Shown one piece after another: positions 1 to 7,407 of a stretch of 64,000 bases of DNA (its first letter is position 1; each line of letters starts with the position of its first letter). The position numbers were made by a program, and so were the translations under genes. The DNA is from Cryobacterium sp. CG_9.6 (GTDB lineage Bacteria; Actinomycetota; Actinomycetes; Actinomycetales; Microbacteriaceae): positions 186,001 through 250,000 of the forward strand of contig NZ_JARXUZ010000001.1 in the NCBI RefSeq assembly GCF_029893365.1, given 5' to 3'. The notes beneath the pieces are model-generated. The model searched no databases. It was not told where the DNA came from and saw only the letters and a list, made by a program, of their open reading frames with translations.

Positions 1-1
1 C

Positions 2-307
2 ACGGTCCCCGTCACGGCTGCCGTGGGTAACGGAGAAGTGGTCCTGCGGGTCACCATGTTCTCCCCGGCGGGCGTTTCAGTCGGGCAACCGGCCGTTATC
101 GCCGTGAATGTGCACGCCGATTGGGAGGGGATCGGGGCGTGGGTGGTGGCATCCATCGCCTTCCTGTTCTTCGGCTTTGGTATTTGGCGCAACATTGCCC
201 GCCGCCGGAAAGAACGCAGGGCCGAGTCGACGCCACGCAGTGTTGAGCCGACCCTCGCTGCACCGACGCCCCCCGCTGCGCGACCACTTGCGGGCACGAA
301 TGACTGA
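2..307 (+). CDS. DUF6049-like membrane protein, C-terminal part
   Basis: The reading frame is open from the left edge, so only the C-terminal ~100 residues are visible. They hold a beta-rich stretch, one hydrophobic segment (about 20 residues beginning GAWVVASIAFLFFGF) and a basic, proline-rich cytoplasmic tail. In Actinobacteria the gene directly before murJ normally encodes a large secreted and membrane-anchored protein of the DUF6049 / Rv3909 type with exactly this tail-anchored end; that is the basis for the name. Its stop codon overlaps the murJ start by 8 nt, suggesting translational coupling. The specific function of the family is not known to me. A GTG at 23 could be misread as a start, but the frame clearly continues upstream. 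Confidence 0.7.
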   Translation, partial: TVPVTAAVGNGEVVLRVTMFSPAGVSVGQPAVIAVNVHADWEGIGAWVVASIAFLFFGFGIWRNIARRRKERRAESTPRSVEPTLAAPTPPAARPLAGTND

Positions 308-1922
308 CACGGCCACGTCGGGGGGCATTGGCCGCGCCAGCGCGTTCCTCGCATCGGGCACCATTGTGAGCCGCATTCTGGGCTTCGTGAAGCTCATTGT
401 GCTCGCGGGTATCATCGGCCAGTTCGGGGCGAGCGCCAACACCTTCGCAATCGCCAACCAACTGCCTAATACCGTCTACGTGATTGTTGCCGGCGGTATT
501 CTCACCGCGGTTCTCGTGCCACAAATTGTACGGGCCAGCCTGCATACCGACGGCGGCACCGGCTACATCAACAAACTCATCACTCTGGCCCTTCTCGTGC
601 TGGCCGTGACGACCATTGCCGCCACCCTGCTCGTGCCAGTTATTACCGGCATCATTGGTGTCAATCTGCCGCCCGATCAGCTGCAACTCGCCATTGCGTT
701 CGCCTACTGGTGTGTGCCACAGATGTTCTTTTATGGGCTCTACACGCTGCTCGGGGAGGTATTGAACGCCCGCAAGTCATTCGGCCCGTTCACATGGGTA
801 CCCGTTCTCAACAACGTTGTGGCCATTGCCGGCCTCCTCATCTTCGCGGCCCTCTACGGTGCCGATCCCATCGGAACGCGCACGCCCGCCGACTTCACCG
901 GGGCAATGATCGGTGTGCTCGCCGGCAGTGCCACGCTCGGTGTGGTGGCACAGGCCGTGGTGCTGTTCTATTTCTGGCACCGAATCGGACTGCGCTACCG
1001 ACCTGACTTTCGCTTTCGCGGTGTTGGCCTCGGAGCGGCGGGCAAGATGGCCGGCTGGACCTTCGGCATGCTGCTCCTCACCACCACAGCCGGCATCATC
1101 GAAACGCAGGTCGTCACGTTGGCCGGCGAGAAGGCATCCGTTGCCGTACTTGCCACCGCGTGGCTCATCTTCATGCTGCCGCACTCGGTCATCACCGTCT
1201 CGGTCGCCACGGCGTACTTCACACGCATGAGCGAGCATGCCTCCGTGGGCAAGCTTGACCTCGTGAGAACGGATGCCTCCAGCGCCATTCGCGGCACCGC
1301 CCTGCTGATCGTGCTGGCGACCATGGTGATTGCCGTGTGCGCGTACCCCTTCGCCCGCGTCTTCGTGCAGCCATTCGAGCAGGTTCAGGGCATCGGAAAC
1401 GTGATTGTCGCGTTCATTCTGGGCCTCGTGCCGTTTTGTATTCTCTTCGTGCTCCAGCGCACGTTCTACGCGCTCGGCGACACCCGCACGCCCTTCTTCT
1501 TCACACTGTTCCAGGTCGTTATTCTCATCGTGGGCGTGCTGGGCTGTGCGTTGCTGCCCGCAGAGTGGATCGCGGTGGGTATCGCCCTCGTCATCACCAT
1601 TTCCGGCGCGTTACAGGCAGCTCTGGCTGCTCTGCTGCTGAGCCGGAGACTCGGTGGGATCGACGGCCGTCGCGTCACGCGCAGCCTGGTGAAGTATCTC
1701 GTGGCAGCCGTGCTCCCTCTCATTCTCGGTCTGACGCTGCTCGTGCTTCTCGGGGGTCTTGCGGAAGACGGATTTGCCGTGCTGAACCGTATGACCGCGA
1801 TCGTGTCAATGCTCATCATTGGCACCGTGATGGCCACGTCCTACTTTGGTGTGCTGCTCGTCATGCGCAGTGCAGAGCTCAGTGCCTTCCTCACGCCCGT
1901 CGCGGCCCGTCTCCGCCGCTAA
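300..1922 (+). CDS. murJ: Lipid II flippase MurJ (MviN family)
   Basis: The predicted 540-residue polytopic protein has roughly 14 hydrophobic segments and matches the MurJ/MviN family in length and texture (start MTDTATSGGIGRASAFLASG, followed by GTIVSRILGFVK, the conserved first-helix motif). MurJ flips lipid-linked peptidoglycan precursor across the cytoplasmic membrane. I chose the ATG at 300 rather than an upstream start in the same frame because the upstream residues are low-complexity and overlap the previous gene, and because ATGACTGA gives an 8-nt overlap with that gene's stop. Mycobacterial MurJ homologues carry a long C-terminal pseudokinase; none is present here. The sigM gene found downstream in mycobacteria is also absent. 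Confidence 0.93.
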   Translation: MTDTATSGGIGRASAFLASGTIVSRILGFVKLIVLAGIIGQFGASANTFAIANQLPNTVYVIVAGGILTAVLVPQIVRASLHTDGGTGYINKLITLALLVLAVTTIAATLLVPVITGIIGVNLPPDQLQLAIAFAYWCVPQMFFYGLYTLLGEVLNARKSFGPFTWVPVLNNVVAIAGLLIFAALYGADPIGTRTPADFTGAMIGVLAGSATLGVVAQAVVLFYFWHRIGLRYRPDFRFRGVGLGAAGKMAGWTFGMLLLTTTAGIIETQVVTLAGEKASVAVLATAWLIFMLPHSVITVSVATAYFTRMSEHASVGKLDLVRTDASSAIRGTALLIVLATMVIAVCAYPFARVFVQPFEQVQGIGNVIVAFILGLVPFCILFVLQRTFYALGDTRTPFFFTLFQVVILIVGVLGCALLPAEWIAVGIALVITISGALQAALAALLLSRRLGGIDGRRVTRSLVKYLVAAVLPLILGLTLLVLLGGLAEDGFAVLNRMTAIVSMLIIGTVMATSYFGVLLVMRSAELSAFLTPVAARLRR

Positions 1923-2011
1923 CGATGAGGCATCCGCTCTCTGGGCCACCCCAGGTTTCGGGCGCGGCAGGCGACCTCGCTGTGTGCCCGCTGTGCCACG
2001 AAGCCAGCGTA

Positions 2012-2037
2012 GGAATACCTGCCGATTAGGATGTGTT
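2012..2037 (+). promoter_or_regulatory. SigR/SigH-type promoter of trxBA (GGAAT-N18-GTT)
   Basis: GGAAT at 2012-2016 and GTT at 2035-2037 are separated by exactly 18 nt, matching the consensus of actinobacterial thiol-stress sigma factors (SigR of Streptomyces, SigH of mycobacteria). It lies about 70 nt before the trxB start. In Streptomyces trxBA is a classic SigR target, so sequence and context agree. Confidence 0.65.
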
Positions 2038-2107
2038 ATACCGGGCAATGGGCTATTCGGGCCCATAAAGTCTCAGATTTTTCACCGAACGCAAGGAGTG
2101 TGTGCGC

Positions 2108-3082
2108 GTGCGCCAGATCATCATTATCGGTTCGGGTCCGGCCGGTTACACGGCTGCCATCTACGCCGCTCGAGCCAACCTGAAGCCGCTGCTCATCGCG
2201 AGCTCGGTCGAGGCCGGCGGCGAGTTGATGAACACGACCGACGTCGAAAACTTCCCGGGCTTCCCGGATGGCGTGCAGGGTCCGGATCTCATGACCAAGA
2301 TGCAGGAACAGGCCGAGCGCTTCGGCACCGAGGTTGTCTACGACGACGTCACGTCACTTGATCTCACGGGGTCGACGAAGACCATCACGCTGGGTTCCGG
2401 CGAGACCCATGAAGCACTCTCCGTGATCTTCGCTACGGGCTCGGCGTACCGCAAGCTCGGCCTTCCCGACGAGGATCGACTCTCGGGCCGCGGCGTGTCG
2501 TGGTGTGCCACCTGCGATGGCTTCTTCTTCAAGGGCAAGACGATTGCCGTCATCGGCGGTGGCGACTCAGCCATGGAGGAAGCAACCTTCCTCACCCGGT
2601 TTGCCGAGAAGGTGTACGTAATTCACCGTAAGGATGAACTGCGTGCCTCGAAGATCATGCAGGACCGTGCCTTTGCCAACGAGAAGATTGAGTTCATCTG
2701 GAACTCGGAAGTCGTGGGTATCACTGGTGCGGAGGCCGTTGACGGCGTGCAGCTCCGCGACACGGTCACGGGCGCCGAGACCAGCCTTCCCCTGGGCGGC
2801 ATGTTCATCGCCATCGGAAACGACCCCCGCACGCACCTGATTCACGGCCAGCTGGACCTCACCGCAGAAGGCACCATCGCGGTCGCCGGCCGCTCGGCGA
2901 AGACCAGCCAGACCGGTGTCTTCGCCGCGGGCGACGTCATTGACTCCAGCTACCGTCAGGCCGTCACGGCTGCCGGTTCAGGGTGTGCTGCCGCGCTCGA
3001 CGCGGAACACTACCTCAGCACCCTCCCCGAAGACCTGCTGGCTTCGGCCAGCGACACCGAACTCGCAACAGCAACAAACTAA
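2108..3082 (+). CDS. trxB: Thioredoxin reductase
   Basis: This 324-residue flavoprotein transfers electrons from NADPH to thioredoxin. It shows the N-terminal FAD motif GSGPAG (about residues 8-13), the redox-active CATC pair (Cys133, Cys136) and the NADPH-binding GGGDSAMEEA stretch near residue 152, followed by a C-terminal FAD motif GVFAAGDV. Length is standard. The start is taken as GTG at 2108 because AAGGAG at 2093-2098 is 9 nt upstream; the alternative GTG at 2102 would leave only 3 nt. It is followed after 11 nt by trxA, so the pair is an operon, probably driven by the SigR-type promoter at 2012-2037. Confidence 0.96.
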   Translation: MRQIIIIGSGPAGYTAAIYAARANLKPLLIASSVEAGGELMNTTDVENFPGFPDGVQGPDLMTKMQEQAERFGTEVVYDDVTSLDLTGSTKTITLGSGETHEALSVIFATGSAYRKLGLPDEDRLSGRGVSWCATCDGFFFKGKTIAVIGGGDSAMEEATFLTRFAEKVYVIHRKDELRASKIMQDRAFANEKIEFIWNSEVVGITGAEAVDGVQLRDTVTGAETSLPLGGMFIAIGNDPRTHLIHGQLDLTAEGTIAVAGRSAKTSQTGVFAAGDVIDSSYRQAVTAAGSGCAAALDAEHYLSTLPEDLLASASDTELATATN

Positions 3083-3093
3083 GGAGAACCATC

Positions 3094-3417
3094 ATGACTG
3101 CACGCTCAGTAACAGAGGCCAACTTCGATCAGGAAGTCATTAACAACGAAAAGACCGTTCTGGTGGACTTCTGGGCCGAGTGGTGTGGCCCCTGCCGCGC
3201 CGTCAGCCCCATCCTTGACCAGATCGCCGCAGAGCACTCCGACAAGCTCGACATCGTGAAGCTCAACGTTGACGACCACCCGGCCCTTGCTGCCAAGTAC
3301 CAGATCACCTCGATTCCCGCCATGAAGGTCTTCCAGAAGGGCGAGGTCGTCAAGACCGTTATCGGCGCCAAGCCGAAGCCTGCCCTCGAAGCAGACCTGG
3401 CCGCCTACCTCGCGTAG
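3094..3417 (+). CDS. trxA: Thioredoxin
   Basis: A 107-residue cytosolic thioredoxin with the canonical active site WCGPC (Cys31, Cys34) and the cis-Pro loop in SIPAM. It reduces protein disulfides and is recycled by the adjacent TrxB. An AAGGAG ribosome binding site lies 7 nt before the ATG. The gene ends shortly before a strong terminator, closing the trxBA operon. Confidence 0.97.
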   Translation: MTARSVTEANFDQEVINNEKTVLVDFWAEWCGPCRAVSPILDQIAAEHSDKLDIVKLNVDDHPALAAKYQITSIPAMKVFQKGEVVKTVIGAKPKPALEADLAAYLA

Positions 3418-3437
3418 TCGCCGAGTTGAATAACGGA

Positions 3438-3467
3438 CCCGCCCGGCTCACGCCGGGCGGGTTTTTT
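3438..3467 (+). terminator. Rho-independent terminator of trxBA
   Basis: A perfect 9-bp stem, CCCGCCCGG / CCGGGCGGG, with a 6-nt loop is followed directly by six T residues, 20 nt after the trxA stop. Confidence 0.93.
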
Positions 3468-3535
3468 GTTGCACGGTGTTCCCAGGCTCTCAGTGACACC
3501 CCATACGATGAAGACTTGACCAGATCGGACGTGAC

Positions 3536-4855
3536 GTGACGAAGCAGGGCTCCAACCAGGCCGGAAATAACCTCGACCCGTGGTATCACCACTACGCCGA
3601 ACGAGCCGCGGGGCTCAAGGCCTCCGAGGTGCGCGCCCTGTTCGCCGTGGCCAGCCGGCCCGAGGTGGTCTCCCTCGCGGGCGGCATGCCCTTCGTTGCC
3701 GCACTACCGCATGACCTGGTGACGGATGCCATGTCTCGGGTGATGACCGAGCAGGGCGCCACTGCACTGCAATACGGCTCTGGTCAGGGAGTTCCCATTC
3801 TGAGAGAGCAGATTACCGAGGTCATGGCGCTGGAAGGCATCCGCGCTAACGCCGACGATGTGGTGGTAACCACCGGGTCCCAGCACGCCCTCGAACTCGT
3901 CAGCAAACTCTTTCTCAACCCGGGTGATGTCGTTCTCGCCGAGGGCCCGAGCTATGTCACGGCCATGGTTATTTTTCGTTCCTACCAGGCCGATGTTGAC
4001 CATATCCCGATGGATGCCGATGGCATGATTCCGGAAGCCCTCCGGCAACACATTGCGCGCCTGAAGGCTGCCGGCCGCACCATCAAGTTTCTCTACACAA
4101 TTCCCAGTTTTCACAACCCGGCCGGAGTTACCCTCTCCTGGGCACGACGCCTGGAAATTCTCGAGATTTGCCGCACCAACAACATTCTCGTCTTGGAAGA
4201 CAATCCCTACGGCCTCCTCTACTTTGATCGACCAGCACCGGATGCGATCCGCTCAGTTGAGCGTGACGGCGTTGTGTACCTGGGAACATTCTCTAAAACC
4301 CTGGCTCCCGGCTTTCGTGTGGGTTGGGCCCTGGCCCCGCACGCCATCCGCGAGAAACTCGTGCTGGCCAACGAAGCCGCGGTGCTCTCCCCCAGCTCGT
4401 TCACCCAACTCATCATCTCGGAATATCTGTCCACCGCCGATTGGAAGGGGCAGATCAACACCTTCCGCGGCGTGTATCACGAGCGTAAAGACGCCATGTT
4501 GGCCGCCCTGCAGGAGTACCTGCCGGAGTTGACCTGGACCAACCCCAACGGCGGCTTCTACGTGTGGGTCACGTTGCCGGAACGCCTCGATTCCAAAGCC
4601 ATGCTCCCCCGGGCGGTGAAGGAACTCGTGGCCTACACGCCGGGAACCGCGTTCTTTGCCGACGGAGCAGGTCGTCAGAATATGCGTCTGTCGTTCTGCT
4701 ACCCCACAGCGGACAATATTCGGGTAGGCATTCGTCGCCTCGCCACCGTCATCCGCGGTGAGCTGGACCTTCTGGACACCTTCGCTGGAACCGGCTCACT
4801 CAACCCATTGCACGACGGCCAGCGTTTTGCGGCCGGCCCACCGAACATCTCTTAG
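3536..4855 (+). CDS. PLP-dependent aminotransferase (class I/II, LysN/MocR-type fold)
   Basis: The 439-residue protein has the fold-type I aminotransferase signature: a SLAGGMP start region, the substrate/cofactor segments IPSFHNPAGVTLS and EDNPYGLL, and the Schiff-base lysine in TFSKTLAPGFRVGW (Lys254). It lacks the N-terminal GntR helix-turn-helix of MocR regulators, so it should be an enzyme, most like 2-aminoadipate / aromatic / valine-pyruvate type transaminases. The substrate cannot be told from sequence. The GTG start at 3536 has no clear ribosome binding site. A gene of this type commonly sits between trxA and parB in Microbacteriaceae. Confidence 0.88.
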   Translation: MTKQGSNQAGNNLDPWYHHYAERAAGLKASEVRALFAVASRPEVVSLAGGMPFVAALPHDLVTDAMSRVMTEQGATALQYGSGQGVPILREQITEVMALEGIRANADDVVVTTGSQHALELVSKLFLNPGDVVLAEGPSYVTAMVIFRSYQADVDHIPMDADGMIPEALRQHIARLKAAGRTIKFLYTIPSFHNPAGVTLSWARRLEILEICRTNNILVLEDNPYGLLYFDRPAPDAIRSVERDGVVYLGTFSKTLAPGFRVGWALAPHAIREKLVLANEAAVLSPSSFTQLIISEYLSTADWKGQINTFRGVYHERKDAMLAALQEYLPELTWTNPNGGFYVWVTLPERLDSKAMLPRAVKELVAYTPGTAFFADGAGRQNMRLSFCYPTADNIRVGIRRLATVIRGELDLLDTFAGTGSLNPLHDGQRFAAGPPNIS

Positions 4856-4925
4856 GTGTTCGCTGGCTCGGTCAACGCGTCCGCTACAGTAACTGCGTCA
4901 TAGAGTTCAAGGAAAAGGCCTGATC

Positions 4926-5918
4926 ATGACTGAAAAAAGTGACATCGCATCACCTGATGAGAGTGCTCTGCCCGTACTGGATATTGTCGTGCTCGCCGGT
5001 GGAATCTCTCACGAGCGCGATGTTTCGATGCGCTCAGGACGACGCGTAGCCGATGCGCTTACCGACGTGGGTCACCGGGTCGTAATTCTGGATCCCGGAG
5101 CCGGCCTGCTCGCGGAATTAGCGGAACGACGTCCTGACGTAATTTGGCCGGCGCTCCATGGTGCCACGGGAGAAGACGGCGCTCTCCGATCCCTGCTCGG
5201 CACCACCGGCATCCCGTATGTCGGGTCGAGAGGTGAAGCCGCAGCGCTGGCCTGGTCGAAGCCCGTTGCGAAGGAGCTGGTGCGCCGAGCGGGGTACGAC
5301 ACTCCCCTGTCGATCGCACTATCGAAGGAAACCTTTCGTGACCTGGGTGCCTCAAGCGTGCTCGAGCACCTGCTCGGGGCCCTCAACCCTCCCGTGGTCG
5401 TCAAGCCGGCCCAGGGAGGGTCGGCGCAGGGCGTTACTATTGTGGCCTCTGCCGGGGCTCTGCCGCGCGCAATGGTCGACGCCTACACCTATGCCGATGT
5501 AGCCCTCGTTGAGTCCCAGGTGCAGGGCACAGAGCTGGCTGTGGCTGTTATTGACGGCCCCGACGGCCCTGTAGCGCTTCCAGCCGTAGAAATCGTACCG
5601 GTGAGCGGTGTGTACAGCTTTGAGGCGCGTTATAACGCCGGTGAGACGGACTTTTACACGCCTGCACGCATTCCAGCGGATGTTGCCGCCCGCGTCAGTG
5701 CCACCGCCGTCGCCATCCACACATTGCTGGGATTACGGCACCTGTCACGAATTGACCTGATTGTGGATGCCGCCGGCACACCATGGTTCCTCGAGGCCAA
5801 CGTGTGCCCAGGCCTCACGGAAACGTCGCTGGTACCTCAGGCGATTGAGGCCTCCGGTCAGACGCTCGGCGACGTCTACACCGCGCTCGCTCGCGCAGCC
5901 ATCGCCGACGCCGCCTAA
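4926..5918 (+). CDS. ddl: D-alanine--D-alanine ligase (ATP-grasp)
   Basis: The 330-residue enzyme makes the D-Ala-D-Ala dipeptide of peptidoglycan. It shows the N-terminal motif GGISHERDVS (residues 25-34), WPALHGATGEDG, the ATP-grasp lysine strand VVVKPAQGGSAQGV, and the C-terminal metal/active-site region FLEANVCPGLTETSLVPQA. The ordering matches Ddl, although the N-terminus is slightly shortened relative to long Ddl forms. A second ddl may exist elsewhere in the genome, so this could be a paralogue. An AAGGA sequence 9-14 nt before the ATG serves as ribosome binding site. Confidence 0.88.
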   Translation: MTEKSDIASPDESALPVLDIVVLAGGISHERDVSMRSGRRVADALTDVGHRVVILDPGAGLLAELAERRPDVIWPALHGATGEDGALRSLLGTTGIPYVGSRGEAAALAWSKPVAKELVRRAGYDTPLSIALSKETFRDLGASSVLEHLLGALNPPVVVKPAQGGSAQGVTIVASAGALPRAMVDAYTYADVALVESQVQGTELAVAVIDGPDGPVALPAVEIVPVSGVYSFEARYNAGETDFYTPARIPADVAARVSATAVAIHTLLGLRHLSRIDLIVDAAGTPWFLEANVCPGLTETSLVPQAIEASGQTLGDVYTALARAAIADAA

Positions 5919-5961
5919 CTAGCCGCGGGTCGCTCCCTGCACCATTTGCGGCCCCGCGAAT

Positions 5962-5975
5962 GTTTCACGTGAAAC
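5962..5975. promoter_or_regulatory. parS: parS site 1
   Basis: GTTTCACGTGAAAC, the universal ParB-binding palindrome, perfect over 14 bp. It lies in the gap after ddl, about 4.5 kb beyond the parA start. ParB nucleates here to build the segregation complex. Confidence 0.95.
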
Positions 5976-6039
5976 GGTGAGCGGCCGGCAGGCCCCCCAG
6001 GCAACTGACCCGCGACCACTGCTCACGCCCCCAGCCCGC

Positions 6040-6710
6040 TGATCGAGCTTGTCGGGAGCCTACACGGGGTGTCTACTACGTTAAAGCGGTGTCGTGGCAC
6101 ATACCCCCAAACCCCTCCCCCAACGCACAGGGGTCTCGACAGGCTCGACCAACGACGTGGGAACCCCCCATGGACCAACCCAGCTCCAACCCCACTCCCC
6201 CTCCCCCCCGCTGATCGAGCTTGTCGAGATCCCCACACAGGTCCCGGCGCGCTCAGCAACGCACGCACCACCCACGGACACTAACCGCGAAGTGCTGCAC
6301 CCGCTACACAGGGGTCTCGACAGGCTCGACCAACGACGTGGGAACCCCCCATGGACCAACCCAGCTCCAACCCACTCCCCTCCCCTCCCCCCGCTGATCG
6401 AGCCTGTCGAGATCCCCACACAGGTGTCTCGGCACGCTCGACCAGCGACGCACGCACCACCCACGGACACTAACCGCGAAGTGCTGCACCCGCTACAAAC
6501 CCATCTCGACAGGCTCGACCAACAACGTGGGAACCCCCCATGGACCAACCCAGCTCCAACCCCACTCCCCTCCCCCCGCTGATCGAGCCTGTCGAAATCC
6601 GCACACAGGTGTCTCGACACGCTCGACCGGCGACGTGGGAACCCCCCATGGACCAACCCAGCTCCAACCCCACTCCCCTCCCCCGCTGATCGAGCCTGCC
6701 GAGATCCCCA
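6040..6710. repeat. Array of four palindromic repeat modules (array A)
   Basis: The gap between ddl and the GIY-YIG gene holds four near-identical modules of about 100-113 bp at roughly 6130-6241, 6311-6423, 6503-6607 and 6609-6708, plus a single arm near 6040. Each has a left arm TCTCGACAGGCTCGACCA and a right arm TGATCGAGCCTGTCGAGA, which are inverted copies matching at 17 of 18 positions. The arms flank a pyrimidine-rich core of about 60-70 bp. The spacers after modules 1 and 2 share an identical stretch of about 50 bp. Open frames in this array are artefacts of the repeats. The pattern resembles a REP/MITE-type element rather than CRISPR, since spacers are not unique. Confidence 0.9.
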
Positions 6711-6735
6711 CTGGCCTCAATTCACATCACGCTTC

Positions 6736-7032
6736 CTAGGTAGGACCTCCTGCTCCATGACTCAACCCGGGCAAATCACTAAGTCGACCATCAATGAGGG
6801 CCTCACGCTTCTTGCGACCCCAGTTCTGAACCTGCTTCTCACGCGCATAGGCATCCGCTACCAGCTCGTATTCTTCGAAGTAAGCAAGCGTTACCGGACG
6901 TCGATTTTCGGTGTACTTCGCACCGCCTCCATGGTTGTGCTCCCACACTCGACGCATCACGTGCCAGGTGCTTCCCACGTAGTACGACCCATCTGAACAT
7001 CTCAGAATGTACATGTATGGCATGCCTGCCAT
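6736..7032 (-). CDS. GIY-YIG domain protein (YhbQ/UPF0213-like)
   Basis: The 98-residue protein begins MPYMYILRCSDGSYYVGST after three residues, giving the paired Y-I-L and Y-V-G of the GIY-YIG nuclease domain, followed by the conserved arginine/histidine (RRVWEHN) and a YEE glutamate region. Stand-alone proteins of this size (UPF0213) are structure-selective or unassigned nucleases. The start could be the ATG at 7032 or the one at 7023. It is isolated between a repeat array and a parS site and is probably transcribed alone. Confidence 0.85.
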   Translation of the reverse strand: MAGMPYMYILRCSDGSYYVGSTWHVMRRVWEHNHGGGAKYTENRRPVTLAYFEEYELVADAYAREKQVQNWGRKKREALIDGRLSDLPGLSHGAGGPT

Positions 7033-7059
7033 GGTGCCACCGAACAGCCGATTAAGCAG

Positions 7060-7068
7060 TTATCCACA
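7060..7068 (+). promoter_or_regulatory. DnaA box (TTATCCACA)
   Basis: Perfect match to the consensus DnaA box, 40 bp from parS 2. It lies outside the dnaA-dnaN origin. Confidence 0.6.
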
Positions 7069-7107
7069 GAGTTGTACCCAGGCCTGTTTTAAACAGGTTC
7101 GGGCAAT

Positions 7108-7121
7108 GTTTCACGTGAAAC
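7108..7121. promoter_or_regulatory. parS: parS site 2
   Basis: GTTTCACGTGAAAC, perfect; flanking T and A make the full 16-bp consensus palindrome (7107-7122). Confidence 0.95.
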
Positions 7122-7259
7122 AACGAGAAAAGCATCGAACCACCACCAAACGGAGCCCTAGAACCCAGTGAATGAGCGGAATCAGTGCTGGGCGGTTGAT
7201 CACGAGCATTCTGACGGCATGAAAAGGGCGCCTCGAGTGGTCACCATAGACGGGCTAAG

Positions 7260-7268
7260 TTATCCACA
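7260..7268 (+). promoter_or_regulatory. DnaA box (TTATCCACA)
   Basis: Second perfect DnaA box in the segment between parS 2 and the insertion sequence. Confidence 0.55.
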
Positions 7269-7407
7269 GGTTGCGCCTGCTCTTCTGGAGGAGATGAGAC
7301 CGGCTGCAGAAGAAGAAAGCGCATAGATAGGACTAGTACGACTGGTGTCTTCAGGGAACGTTAAACCATTCGGTAGGGTCACGAGGAGTGTAGACCGCAC
7401 CCCTTAG

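Larger units (their letters stand above)
7033..7407. other. Intergenic segment with parS and two DnaA boxes
   Basis: This stretch of about 375 bp has no credible gene. It holds two perfect DnaA boxes (7060-7068, 7260-7268), parS 2 (7108-7121) and a small palindrome CCTGTTTTAAACAGG (7083-7097). It ends at the left target duplication of the insertion sequence, so before that insertion it was continuous with the sequence from 9062. Confidence 0.7.

Noticed and set aside
6130..6710. Possible CRISPR array
   Set aside because: Units are about 100 bp with internal inverted arms, the intervals between units repeat one another, and no cas gene is near.
6081..6739. Several long open frames on both strands within array A
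   Set aside because: They are composed of the repeat modules, carry the same peptide in several frames and lack ribosome binding sites; they are by-products of the repeats.
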